A DNA stretch of 64,000 bases. It comes from Pseudonocardia endophytica. GTDB lineage: Bacteria; Actinomycetota; Actinomycetes; Mycobacteriales; Pseudonocardiaceae. The notes below the pieces were generated by a model, which saw only the letters and a list, made by a program, of their open reading frames with translations, was not told the origin of the DNA and did no database searches. This document shows, one piece after another, positions 9,137-16,075 of this stretch; position 1 is the first letter of the stretch; each line of letters begins with the position of its first letter. Where the stretch lies: positions 1,798,001-1,862,000 of the forward strand of contig NZ_SMFZ01000002.1 in NCBI RefSeq assembly GCF_004339565.1, given 5' to 3'. A program made the translations under genes and the position numbers.

Positions 9137-9993
9137 CGGCACTCGCCGATGCCCTGGACGGGTGGACCCCGGATCCCGTCGAGACGGTCGACGCCGTCGG
9201 CGCCTGGGACGTCGCGGCGTTCTCCGGGATGCTCGACCTGCCGGGCAGCGCAGCCGCAGAGGGTGAGGCGGTCCCGCCGCTGTGGCACTGGTTCGCGTTC
9301 CTCGACCACCCGGCGGAATCCGAACTCGGCGACGACGGACACCCCGCGCACGGTCATTTCCTGCCGCCGGTTCCGGACCGGCGGCGGATGTTCGCCGGCG
9401 GACGGCTGCGCGTGGACGAGCCGATACGGGTCGGGGTGCCGGTCCGCCGCCGCACGTCGATCACCGGAGTGAACGTCAAGTCCGGGCGCAGCGGCGAGAT
9501 GGCGTTCGTGACGCTGAGCCACGCGTTCCACGACGCCGCCGACGACCGGCACCTGCTCACCGAGGAGCAGGACATCGTGTACCGCTCGCAACCGGCCGGA
9601 ACGGCCCGCGGCACCCCGGCTCCGGAGCCGGTCCCGCAGCCCGCGCACGACCACGCGTTCCGGATCCCCGCCACGCCGCAACTGCTGTTCCGGTTCAGCG
9701 CGCTGACCTACAACACGCACCGGATCCACTACGACCGCGAGTACGCGACCGGCGTCGAGGGCTACCCCGGCCTGGTCGTGCAGGGCCCGCTGCTGGCGAT
9801 GCTCGCGCTGGAGATCCCGCGCCGCCATCGGCCGGACGCGGTCCTGCGGACGTTCGACTACCGGCTCACCAGCCCCGCGTTCGACGGCGCCGACGTCTGG
9901 GCCGCGGGCAGCGCGACCGCCGACGGCGTCGACGTCGCCGCCGGTTCGACGGCCGGCCCCGAGTCCATGCTGGGGAGCGTCACGACGCGGTGA
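9133..9993 (+). CDS. HTD2/MaoC-like hydratase (mesaconyl-C4-CoA hydratase-like)
   Basis: A 286-residue double-hotdog hydratase. The first half includes LWHWFAFLDHP and GHFLPPVPDRRRMFAGGR, typical of the FAS1-like dehydratase/HTD2 group. The second half has TYNTHRIHYDREYATGVEGYPGLVVQGPL, which holds the conserved hydratase-2 Asn/His residues. This group includes mesaconyl-C4-CoA and itaconyl-CoA hydratases. GTG overlaps the upstream stop, so it is co-translated with the CoA-transferase. Together they could convert a C5 dicarboxylic acid to a citramalyl-CoA-type product, but no lyase lies nearby, so this is inference. A repeat-rich gene-free stretch of 490 bp follows. Confidence 0.75.
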   Translation: MTALADALDGWTPDPVETVDAVGAWDVAAFSGMLDLPGSAAAEGEAVPPLWHWFAFLDHPAESELGDDGHPAHGHFLPPVPDRRRMFAGGRLRVDEPIRVGVPVRRRTSITGVNVKSGRSGEMAFVTLSHAFHDAADDRHLLTEEQDIVYRSQPAGTARGTPAPEPVPQPAHDHAFRIPATPQLLFRFSALTYNTHRIHYDREYATGVEGYPGLVVQGPLLAMLALEIPRRHRPDAVLRTFDYRLTSPAFDGADVWAAGSATADGVDVAAGSTAGPESMLGSVTTR

Positions 9994-10025
9994 GGGCGGT
10001 CGTCGCCTCGCCGGGCGGCCCGGAC

Positions 10026-10216
10026 GCGTGGTGATCCGGGGAACGCGTGGTGATCCGGGGAACGCGCGCTGATCCGGGGAACGCGCGCTGATCCGGGGAA
10101 CGCGCGCTGATCCGGGGAACGCGCGCTGATCCGGGGAACGCTGCCGGTCGGACGCGTGCGAACTCCCGATCAGCGCGCGGAGACCGGATCAGCGCGCGAA
10201 TCCGGGCGTTGCGCGG
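10026..10216. repeat. Opposed arrays of a 19-bp repeat around a 20-nt linker (element 1a)
   Basis: Six direct copies at an exact 19-bp period (10026-10139, unit GCGCGCTGATCCGGGGAAC; the first two read GCGTGGTG at the 5' end). A 20-nt linker, GCTGCCGGTCGGACGCGTGC, fills 10140-10159. The same unit then runs in reverse orientation at 10160-10178 and 10179-10197, with a degenerate third copy to 10216. The array lies in the non-coding gap before the lipoprotein gene. It has no spacers of CRISPR type. Confidence 0.85.
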
Positions 10217-10294
10217 CCGGGCTCGGCCGGGCCCGGCCGCGCAGTGTCCCGAGGCCGCGCGAGGAGCTCCGGAGAGCGCGGGGTCCCGCGGAAC

Positions 10295-10371
10295 GTGCGC
10301 CGATCCGGCGAGTGCTGCCGGTCGGACGCGTGCGAACGCCGGACCGGAGCGCGGAGTCCGGATCAGCGTGC
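10295..10371. repeat. Opposed 19-bp repeat element, short form (element 1b)
   Basis: One direct copy (10295-10313), then the identical 20-nt linker seen at 10140-10159 (here 10314-10333), then two reverse copies at 10334-10352 and 10353-10371. It repeats the architecture of element 1a with a single forward unit. The remaining bases of the gap (10217-10294 and 10372-10483) show no gene. Confidence 0.8.
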
Positions 10372-10483
10372 CAACCTGCGGTCCGAGCCACTCCGGAGCG
10401 TGTCGCTGGCGGGTGGATCGAGCCGGAAGTCCTACTCTCCGTCGTCACAGCGACCCGAACGAGTGATGCGACGAGGGGGACCG

Positions 10484-10777
10484 ATGGCGCGCCGGTTTCT
10501 CCGCGTGGTTCCCGCCCTCCTGCTCGTCGTGCTCGTGGCCGGATGCGCACGCACCAGCATCCCGGGTGTCGCCGTGCGGTCCGGGCCGACGACCGGGTCC
10601 TCGCTCGTCGCGAAGATCCCGGAGTCGAACACCCCGGTGCGCGTCCGGTGCTGGTCGCGCGGCGAGGCCGTGCAGGGCGATCCCGTCTGGTACCGCATCG
10701 CCTCCCCGCAGGAGGGCTGGGTGACGAACTACTACATCCGCTCGAACGGCGATCACGCCAACGCGCCCTCCTGCTGA
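10484..10777 (+). CDS. Small SH3-like lipoprotein
   Basis: A 97-residue precursor with a lipoprotein signal: basic MARRFLR, a hydrophobic core of about 14 residues and the lipobox LVAGC, so Cys22 would be lipidated and the protein anchored outside the membrane. The mature part resembles a bacterial SH3 domain, with GVAVRSGPTTGSSLVAKIP near its start and VWYRIASPQEGWVTNYYIR near its end. Such domains usually bind cell-wall peptides. ATG at 10484 is preceded by GAGGGGGA at four bases, whereas the longer upstream frame runs through the repeat region. It converges on dinB with five bases between stop codons. Confidence 0.8.
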   Translation: MARRFLRVVPALLLVVLVAGCARTSIPGVAVRSGPTTGSSLVAKIPESNTPVRVRCWSRGEAVQGDPVWYRIASPQEGWVTNYYIRSNGDHANAPSC

Positions 10778-10782
10778 CCTCC

Positions 10783-12126
10783 CTACTGGTGCTCCGGCAG
10801 CAACGGGACGAGCAGGCCGTCGTCGCGGTGGATGTTCACGGCTCTGCTCACCGACGAGCTGCCGAACCTCGCCCGCACCGCGTCCAGGGCGACGTCCAGC
10901 GCCGGGCCGCTGTGCGCGTCCAGAGGCAGCTCGAGCTGCACCGCGCCGTCTCCGTCGAGATTGGACAGTGACAGGCCGAGCAGCGTGATGCCCTTCTCGC
11001 GGATCAGCGGCATCGCCGTGAGCAGGAGCGCACGGGCGGCCTCCAGCAGCGTCGGCGTGTGCGCGGTGGACACCGCCAGCGTGTGCGAGCGGGTCGCCCG
11101 GGTGAAGTCCCCGAACCGCAGGCGCAGCACGACGGTCCGGCACACCCGCCCGCGGCGGGCTCGTGGCTCCGGCACCGGCCCCGAGCCGACGGCGACCGCC
11201 CCGTCGGACTCCGGCACGTCGAACTCCGTGTCCTCGATCCGGCCCGTGGCGTCGGGAGCAGGCGTGTCCTCCTCCTCGGTCGGCGAGTCCCGGCCGCCGC
11301 GCAGCCGGCGGGCCAGCCGGTCCACGATCCCGGCCAGGATCGCGTCCAGCTCCTCCTCGCTGCGCGGCCGACGCCCGAGCGCCCGCTGCGAGCCGATCGA
11401 CCTGCGCCGCTTCCCGGTGTCGACCGGGCGCGGGTCCAGCCCGTGGGCCAGCGCGTGCAGGTGCCGCCCGGACGCCTTGCCCAGGAACGACACCAGCGCG
11501 CGCTCGCCGAGCCCGGCCACCTCGCCGACCGTGTGCACGTCCAGCGCGTGCAGCTTCTCGGCCGTGACCCGTCCGACGCCCCACAGCCGCTCCACGGCGA
11601 GCGGGTGCAGGAAGTCCGTCTCCCCGTCCGGCGGCACCACCAACAGCCCGTCCGGCTTGGCCACCCCGCTCGCGACCTTCGCCAGGAACTTCGTGCGCGC
11701 CACCCCGACCGTGATCGGGAGCCCGACCTCCGTCGCCACGCGGGCCCGTAGCCGTCGCGCGATCTCCTCCGGCGAGCCGACGATCTTCCACAGGCCGCCG
11801 ACCTCCATGAACGCCTCGTCGATCGACAGCCCCTCGACGGACGGCGTGGTGTCCCGGAAGATCGCGAACACGGCCTTCGACGCCGCCGAGTAGGCCTCCA
11901 TCCGCGGCGGGACCACCCGTGCGGACGGGCACAGCGCCCGCGCCTGGCGCCCGTTCATCGCCGTGCGCACGCCACACGCCTTCGCCTCGTAGCTCGCGGC
12001 CAGCACCACCCCACCGCCGACGATCACCGGACGGCCACGCAACCGCACGTCGTCCCGCTGCTCGACCGACGCGTAGAACGCGTCCAGATCGGCATGCAGG
12101 ATGGTCGCCGCGCCTCGCACGAACAT
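10783..12126 (-). CDS. dinB: DNA polymerase IV (Y-family translesion polymerase)
   Basis: 447 residues. DinB polymerases copy damaged templates with low fidelity. The catalytic motif LHADLDAFYASVEQ is at the N-terminus, and GLSIDEAFMEV carries the second acidic pair near residue 105. The helix-hairpin-helix segment WGVGRVTAEKLHALDVHTVGEVAGL is also present. An acidic, low-complexity insert of about 45 residues (EEEDTPAPDATGR onwards) separates the thumb from the little-finger domain. I see no canonical clamp-binding pentapeptide at the C-terminus, which ends LLVPLLPEHQ. The ATG lies inside a perfect SOS box, so the mRNA may start at or near the codon. GTG two codons later is an alternative start. 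SOS induction follows from the operator. Confidence 0.88.
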   Translation of the reverse strand: MFVRGAATILHADLDAFYASVEQRDDVRLRGRPVIVGGGVVLAASYEAKACGVRTAMNGRQARALCPSARVVPPRMEAYSAASKAVFAIFRDTTPSVEGLSIDEAFMEVGGLWKIVGSPEEIARRLRARVATEVGLPITVGVARTKFLAKVASGVAKPDGLLVVPPDGETDFLHPLAVERLWGVGRVTAEKLHALDVHTVGEVAGLGERALVSFLGKASGRHLHALAHGLDPRPVDTGKRRRSIGSQRALGRRPRSEEELDAILAGIVDRLARRLRGGRDSPTEEEDTPAPDATGRIEDTEFDVPESDGAVAVGSGPVPEPRARRGRVCRTVVLRLRFGDFTRATRSHTLAVSTAHTPTLLEAARALLLTAMPLIREKGITLLGLSLSNLDGDGAVQLELPLDAHSGPALDVALDAVRARFGSSSVSRAVNIHRDDGLLVPLLPEHQ

Positions 12127-12133
12127 ATGTTCG
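12120..12133 (-). promoter_or_regulatory. SOS box (LexA operator) on the dinB start codon
   Basis: CGAACATATGTTCG is a perfect palindrome and a full match to the Gram-positive/actinobacterial LexA consensus CGAAC-N4-GTTCG. The ATG start codon of dinB is its core. LexA bound here would cover the transcription start of a leaderless or near-leaderless mRNA. Confidence 0.88.
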
Positions 12134-12231
12134 CATCACCCACCGACAGAAAGCGAGGACGCGCGGCGCGCCGGAGTGGTGGGCCGCGCCCGGGGCGGCG
12201 AGGATCGAGGGGACCGACCCGGGGAGGAACC

Positions 12232-12633
12232 GTGCTGCTCGACGGCGTCAACCACATCGCCTGGATCTCCAAGGACGTGGCCCGTCTGGGCCGCTTCTAC
12301 ACCGACGTGTTCGAGGCGGAGGTCGGCCCGACCCGCGACCACGGCCCCGGCGAGACCATGACGACGATCCGCATCGGCCCGCACACCGAGCTGAACATCG
12401 TCGTCCAGGAGGGCAACACGGAGGCCGACCGCCAGACCCCGATGTGGGGCCGGGGCCGGATCGACCACGTCGGCCTGCAGGCCGCGAGCCGCGACGCGTT
12501 CGACGCGATCCGGGAGCGGATCGTCGCGGCCGGGGCGGGGGACGGGCAGGTCAACGACTTCGGCGGTGTCTACAGCACGTTCTTCCGCGACCCGGACGGG
12601 CTCGAGGGCGAAGTCCTGCTGCCGAAGGCCTGA
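12232..12633 (+). CDS. VOC (glyoxalase/dioxygenase fold) family protein
   Basis: 133 residues, the length of a single VOC unit made of two beta-alpha-beta-beta-beta modules. The first begins GVNHIAWISKDVARLGRFYTDVF and the second RIDHVGLQAASRDAFDAIRERI, each with a family-typical metal His in the first strand. The end FRDPDGLEGEVLLPK carries the usual Glu ligand. Family members include glyoxalase I, epimerases and antibiotic-binding proteins; the substrate here is unknown. GTG at 12232 follows GGGGAGGA. It lies upstream of dinB in the opposite direction and 12 bp before a membrane protein gene with which it may be co-transcribed. Confidence 0.8.
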   Translation: MLLDGVNHIAWISKDVARLGRFYTDVFEAEVGPTRDHGPGETMTTIRIGPHTELNIVVQEGNTEADRQTPMWGRGRIDHVGLQAASRDAFDAIRERIVAAGAGDGQVNDFGGVYSTFFRDPDGLEGEVLLPKA

Positions 12634-12645
12634 GCACTCGCACGC

Positions 12646-13473
12646 ATGACGATCCTCGCCCTGCTCGCCGCCGCCGGCGCGATGGTCGGCAACACGGTCG
12701 CCGCGCTCTGGGAGGCCCGCGGCAGCAGGCTCGCCCGGTACGGCCGGGCACTGTGGCTGCAGCCGTGGTTCATCGCCGGTCTCGTCGCCGACGTGCTGGC
12801 CTGGCTGCTCACGGTCGTCGCGCTGCGGTTCCTGCCGGTGTTCGCGGTGCAGGCGATCCTGGCCGGGGCGATCGCGCTGACCACGCTGGCGGACAACGGG
12901 TGGAGCCCGTGGAACCTGGTGCGACGGGAGCGGGTCGGCGTGGTCTCCGTGCTCGCCGGTCTGGTGCTGGTGGCGGGGAGCGCGGCACCGGACCGGCCGG
13001 AGGACCTGCCGGAGGCGGCCACCCCGATCCTGCTGGTGTCGTTCGGACTGCTCCTGGTCGCGGCCCCGTTCGTGTGGCGGGTCGGGCGACCGATGCTGCT
13101 GGCGCTCCTGGCGGGCCTCGGGTTCGGCGGCACGGCACTGGCGGTGCGTGCGCTGCACCCGGGCCCGGTGTCCTGGAGCTCCATCGGTGACCTGCTGCGC
13201 GACCCGCTCGTGTACGCCGTCGTCGTGATGGGCGTGCTCGGCGTGCTCGCGTTCGCCGCCGCGCTGCGGGACGGGTCCGTGGGGACGGCGACGGCGGTGC
13301 TGTCGGTGACCGAGGTCGTCGTCCCCGGGATCGTGGGGCTGGTGCTGCTCGGCGACCGGATCCGCGACGGGTGGGAGGTGCCCGCCGCCGTCGGTGTCGT
13401 GCTCGCGCTCGCCGGTGTCCTGCTCCTGACCCGGTCCGACCCGGACCGAGAACGCCCGTCGCGGGTGCACTGA
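12646..13473 (+). CDS. DMT-like multi-pass membrane protein
   Basis: 275 residues with about nine hydrophobic segments, in two halves typical of EamA/DMT-type transporters: the first starts at ILALLAAAGAMVGNTVAAL, the last ends IVGLVLLGDRIRDGWEVPAAVGVVLALAGVLLL. The segment LSVTEVVVPGIVGLVLLGDRI resembles the EamA repeat signature, where proteins of this class place a loop next to the substrate path. The transported compound cannot be inferred. It starts 12 bp after the VOC gene. About 130 bp without a gene follow before the DUF1684 gene. Confidence 0.65.
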   Translation: MTILALLAAAGAMVGNTVAALWEARGSRLARYGRALWLQPWFIAGLVADVLAWLLTVVALRFLPVFAVQAILAGAIALTTLADNGWSPWNLVRRERVGVVSVLAGLVLVAGSAAPDRPEDLPEAATPILLVSFGLLLVAAPFVWRVGRPMLLALLAGLGFGGTALAVRALHPGPVSWSSIGDLLRDPLVYAVVVMGVLGVLAFAAALRDGSVGTATAVLSVTEVVVPGIVGLVLLGDRIRDGWEVPAAVGVVLALAGVLLLTRSDPDRERPSRVH

Positions 13474-13603
13474 GGCGTCCCGCGCGGATCGTGGTGCTGC
13501 CGCGTGCGCTGCGGACCACGCGGGAGCCGGTTCCGCGCGCGGGAAGGTCCGGGCGGTGCGGAGCGTTGCGGCCGGGGACGGCGACGCCTGGGTTGGGAGA
13601 GCG

Positions 13604-14416
13604 ATGACCACCACCGAGCACGATCTGCGCACCACGTGGCAGGCATGGCACGACGAGCGCGAGCAGTGGCTGCAGGAGCCGCACGGCTGGCTGAGCATCA
13701 CGGCACTGCACTGGCTGACCTCGGAGCCCACGGAGATAGCGGGCCTGCCCGGCACATGGCGGGTGCGTGACGCGGACACCGTGGAACTGTCCGGCGTCAC
13801 GGCCGAGGACGAGGTGCGGCTCGACGACCGCCCGGTGGGCGGGTCGGTCGGGATGCAGCCGGTCGACGGGCTGCCGGGTGTGATGGTGTCGGTGGGGGAC
13901 AAGGTCGTCGAGATCGCGCGGCGCACCGACGACTACGCGCTGCGTGTCCGCGACCCGCAGGCGATCACCCGGACCGCGTTCTCCGGGGTGCCGGTCTTCC
14001 CGGTCGACGAGAGCTGGGTCGTGACCGGGCGCTTCACCCCGTACGACGAGCCGGAGACGATCACCGTCGACGCCGTCGTCGCGGGTCTGCACCACTATCC
14101 GACGGTCGTCGGGACGGTCGAGTTCGAGCTCGGCGGTGCGACGCAGACGCTGCGCGCGTTGCCCGGCAAGGACGGCGGACTCGGGCTGCACTTCCGGGAT
14201 GCGACGTCCGGGCAGGAGACGTACGGCGGCGGTCGCATCCTGCGCGTGGACGACCCGGGCGCGGACGGCACGCTCGTGATCGACCTGAACCGCACGGTGA
14301 ACCTGCCGTGCGCGTTCATCGCGCACGCGACCTGCCCGCTCCCGCCCGCGGGCAACACCGTCACGGTCCCGGTCGAGGCCGGCGAGCGCACGCCGTTGCG
14401 GCCGGACCTCGCCTGA
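13604..14416 (+). CDS. DUF1684 domain protein
   Basis: 270 residues. The C-terminal half has the hallmarks of DUF1684: YPTVVGTVEFELGG, YGGGRILRVDDPG, IDLNRTVNLPCAFIAHATCPLPP and the final EAGERTPL. The N-terminal part begins TTWQAWHDEREQWLQEPHGWLSITALHWL, as in most family members. The family occurs in actinobacteria and others; its biochemical role is unknown to me. There is no signal peptide. ATG at 13604 follows GGGAGA. The stop codon lies three bases from the convergent reductase gene. Confidence 0.8.
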   Translation: MTTTEHDLRTTWQAWHDEREQWLQEPHGWLSITALHWLTSEPTEIAGLPGTWRVRDADTVELSGVTAEDEVRLDDRPVGGSVGMQPVDGLPGVMVSVGDKVVEIARRTDDYALRVRDPQAITRTAFSGVPVFPVDESWVVTGRFTPYDEPETITVDAVVAGLHHYPTVVGTVEFELGGATQTLRALPGKDGGLGLHFRDATSGQETYGGGRILRVDDPGADGTLVIDLNRTVNLPCAFIAHATCPLPPAGNTVTVPVEAGERTPLRPDLA

Positions 14417-14419
14417 GGC

Positions 14420-15415
14420 TCACACCACCCCGTGGTCGATGAGGCTGCGGGCGCAGTCGACGACCGTCGTGCGCGCCGGGCGCGGTGACCAGCCGAGCTC
14501 GGTGCGCGCTTTCGTCGTGTCGTAGCCGTAGCGCCGGCCGAGCATCGGCACGATCCCGCCGAGCTCGGGCCGGAAGCGGGCCAGCACGCGCAGCGCGACG
14601 TCCGGCAGCGTGCGCCTCGGCACCCGGCGGGCCTGCCCGCCGAGACGCTCCCGCAGCTCGGCGGCGACCTCGGACATCCAGAGGAAACCGCCGACGGCGA
14701 TGTAGCGCTGCCCCGCTGCCTCCGGCGCGAACGCGGCGCGGACGTGCAGGTCCGCGACGTCCCGGACGTCGACGACGTTCAGCCCGATCCGCGGGGCACC
14801 CGGCATCCCGCGCAGCAGCCTGCCGATCACCTCCACCGACCCGCGCCCGTCCGGCGACAGGATCGGTCCGAAGACGGCGCCGGGCAGCACGGTGGTCAGC
14901 GTCGTCCCGCCGAACCCGGCGGCCGCGTCCCACGCGGCGCGCTCGGCCAGTACCTTGGACCGTCGATAGGTGTCCAGTCCCGCCTGCTCGGGGTCCGTCC
15001 ACAGGCGCTCGTCGACGTCGCCCTCCGTTCCCGGCGGGGGAGTCGCGGCCGCGCAGCTCGACGTCATGACGACGCGCGGCACGCCGGCGTCGGCGGCGGC
15101 GCGCAGCACGCGGACGGCGCCCTCGCGGGCGGGCGCGATCAGCTCCTCCGGATCGGCCGGGTCTCCGGCCGCCATCGGGGACGCCACGTGCAGGACGCGC
15201 GTGCAGCCCTTCATCGCCTCGGCCCAGCCGTCGTCGGCGAGCAGTTCGGCCGCGACCACCTCGAGCCGGTCGCCCGGCTCGCCGACCGCGGCGCGCACGC
15301 GAGGTTCCCGACCGAGATCGCGCACTGTGGTCCGCACCGTCTCACCGCGTTCCAGCAGCGCCCTGACGCACCAGCTGGCGACGAACCCGGTCCCGCCGGT
15401 CACGAGCACGGTCAT
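14420..15415 (-). CDS. NAD(P)-dependent epimerase/dehydratase-type reductase (dihydroflavonol reductase-like)
   Basis: A 331-residue extended SDR. The cofactor motif GGTGFVASW is at residues 7-15, VLHVASPM marks the end of the Rossmann core, and YRRSKVLAE contains the Tyr-X3-Lys pair. Overall it resembles dihydroflavonol-4-reductase and cinnamoyl-CoA reductase-like enzymes, which reduce or oxidise ketones and aldehydes on bulky substrates. The ATG at 15415 is 13 bp from a 26-bp perfect palindrome, and a TetR gene diverges from it. The reductase is therefore the likely target of that repressor and perhaps acts on its ligand. Confidence 0.8.
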   Translation of the reverse strand: MTVLVTGGTGFVASWCVRALLERGETVRTTVRDLGREPRVRAAVGEPGDRLEVVAAELLADDGWAEAMKGCTRVLHVASPMAAGDPADPEELIAPAREGAVRVLRAAADAGVPRVVMTSSCAAATPPPGTEGDVDERLWTDPEQAGLDTYRRSKVLAERAAWDAAAGFGGTTLTTVLPGAVFGPILSPDGRGSVEVIGRLLRGMPGAPRIGLNVVDVRDVADLHVRAAFAPEAAGQRYIAVGGFLWMSEVAAELRERLGGQARRVPRRTLPDVALRVLARFRPELGGIVPMLGRRYGYDTTKARTELGWSPRPARTTVVDCARSLIDHGVV

Positions 15416-15428
15416 GACGCCTCCTCGA

Positions 15429-15454
15429 TTTCATTAGCCGATCGGCTAATGAAA
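15429..15454. promoter_or_regulatory. 26-bp perfect palindromic operator
   Basis: The half site TTTCATTAGCCGA is followed directly by its exact reverse complement. The palindrome fills the 57-bp gap between the divergent reductase (start 15415) and TetR gene (start 15473) and is AT-rich against its surroundings. It is the expected operator of the adjacent TetR protein, repressing both genes. Confidence 0.85.
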
Positions 15455-15472
15455 CGACTGTAGCATCCGGGC

Positions 15473-16075
15473 GTGGTCACGCGGGCGGAGCAGGCGGAGC
15501 GGACCCGCGCGGGGATCCTCGACACGGCGCGGCGGCTGTTCGCGGCGCACGGCTACACGGCGACGTCGCTGCAGCGGATCGCGGACGAGCACGGTGTGAC
15601 GAAGGCGAACGTCTACTACTACTTCCGCACGAAGGACGCCCTGCTCGACGCGCTCATGAGCCAGCACGTCGACGCCGTGGAGGCGGTCCTGGACCGGGCG
15701 GAGGCGGCGTCCGGCCGGGCGGATCGGATCGGGATCGTCGTCGACGGGTTCGTCGACCAGGTCGTCCGCTCGCACCGCGCACTGGCGCCGGTGGACCCGT
15801 CGGATCCCGGGGTGCGCAACCGGCCCACCGCGAAGGCGCGGATCGACGAGCTCTGGGAGCGCGGCATGCGCCTGCTGTTCGGCGAGCACCCGACCGTGGA
15901 CGAGATCGCCGGGTTCCGGATGCTGAACGATCTCCGACCGGTGACGACCGCGCTGACCCACCTCGGCGACGACGAGCTGCGCGGCGTCCTGCGGCGGGTG
16001 TGCCTGCGGTTGATCCCCGGCGCCGAGGTCAGCGGTTCCGCCAGACCGGAGCCCTCTTCTCCGCGAACGCCGTGA
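15473..16075 (+). CDS. TetR family repressor
   Basis: 200 residues. The N-terminal HTH is classic TetR: RAGILDTARRLFAAHGYTATSLQRIADEHGVTKANVYYYFRTKDALLDALM at residues 12-62 in full, with the YYYF recognition helix end. The C-terminal ligand domain is not assigned. The GTG start lies 18 bp from the palindromic operator; no clear ribosome site is seen, which would fit a leaderless message. The 3' end overlaps the convergent thiolase-crotonase gene by 47 bp. It most likely represses itself and the divergent reductase. Confidence 0.85.
   Translation: MVTRAEQAERTRAGILDTARRLFAAHGYTATSLQRIADEHGVTKANVYYYFRTKDALLDALMSQHVDAVEAVLDRAEAASGRADRIGIVVDGFVDQVVRSHRALAPVDPSDPGVRNRPTAKARIDELWERGMRLLFGEHPTVDEIAGFRMLNDLRPVTTALTHLGDDELRGVLRRVCLRLIPGAEVSGSARPEPSSPRTP

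Noticed and set aside
10026..10371. CRISPR array
   Set aside because: The 19-bp units are contiguous, without spacers, and no cas genes occur.
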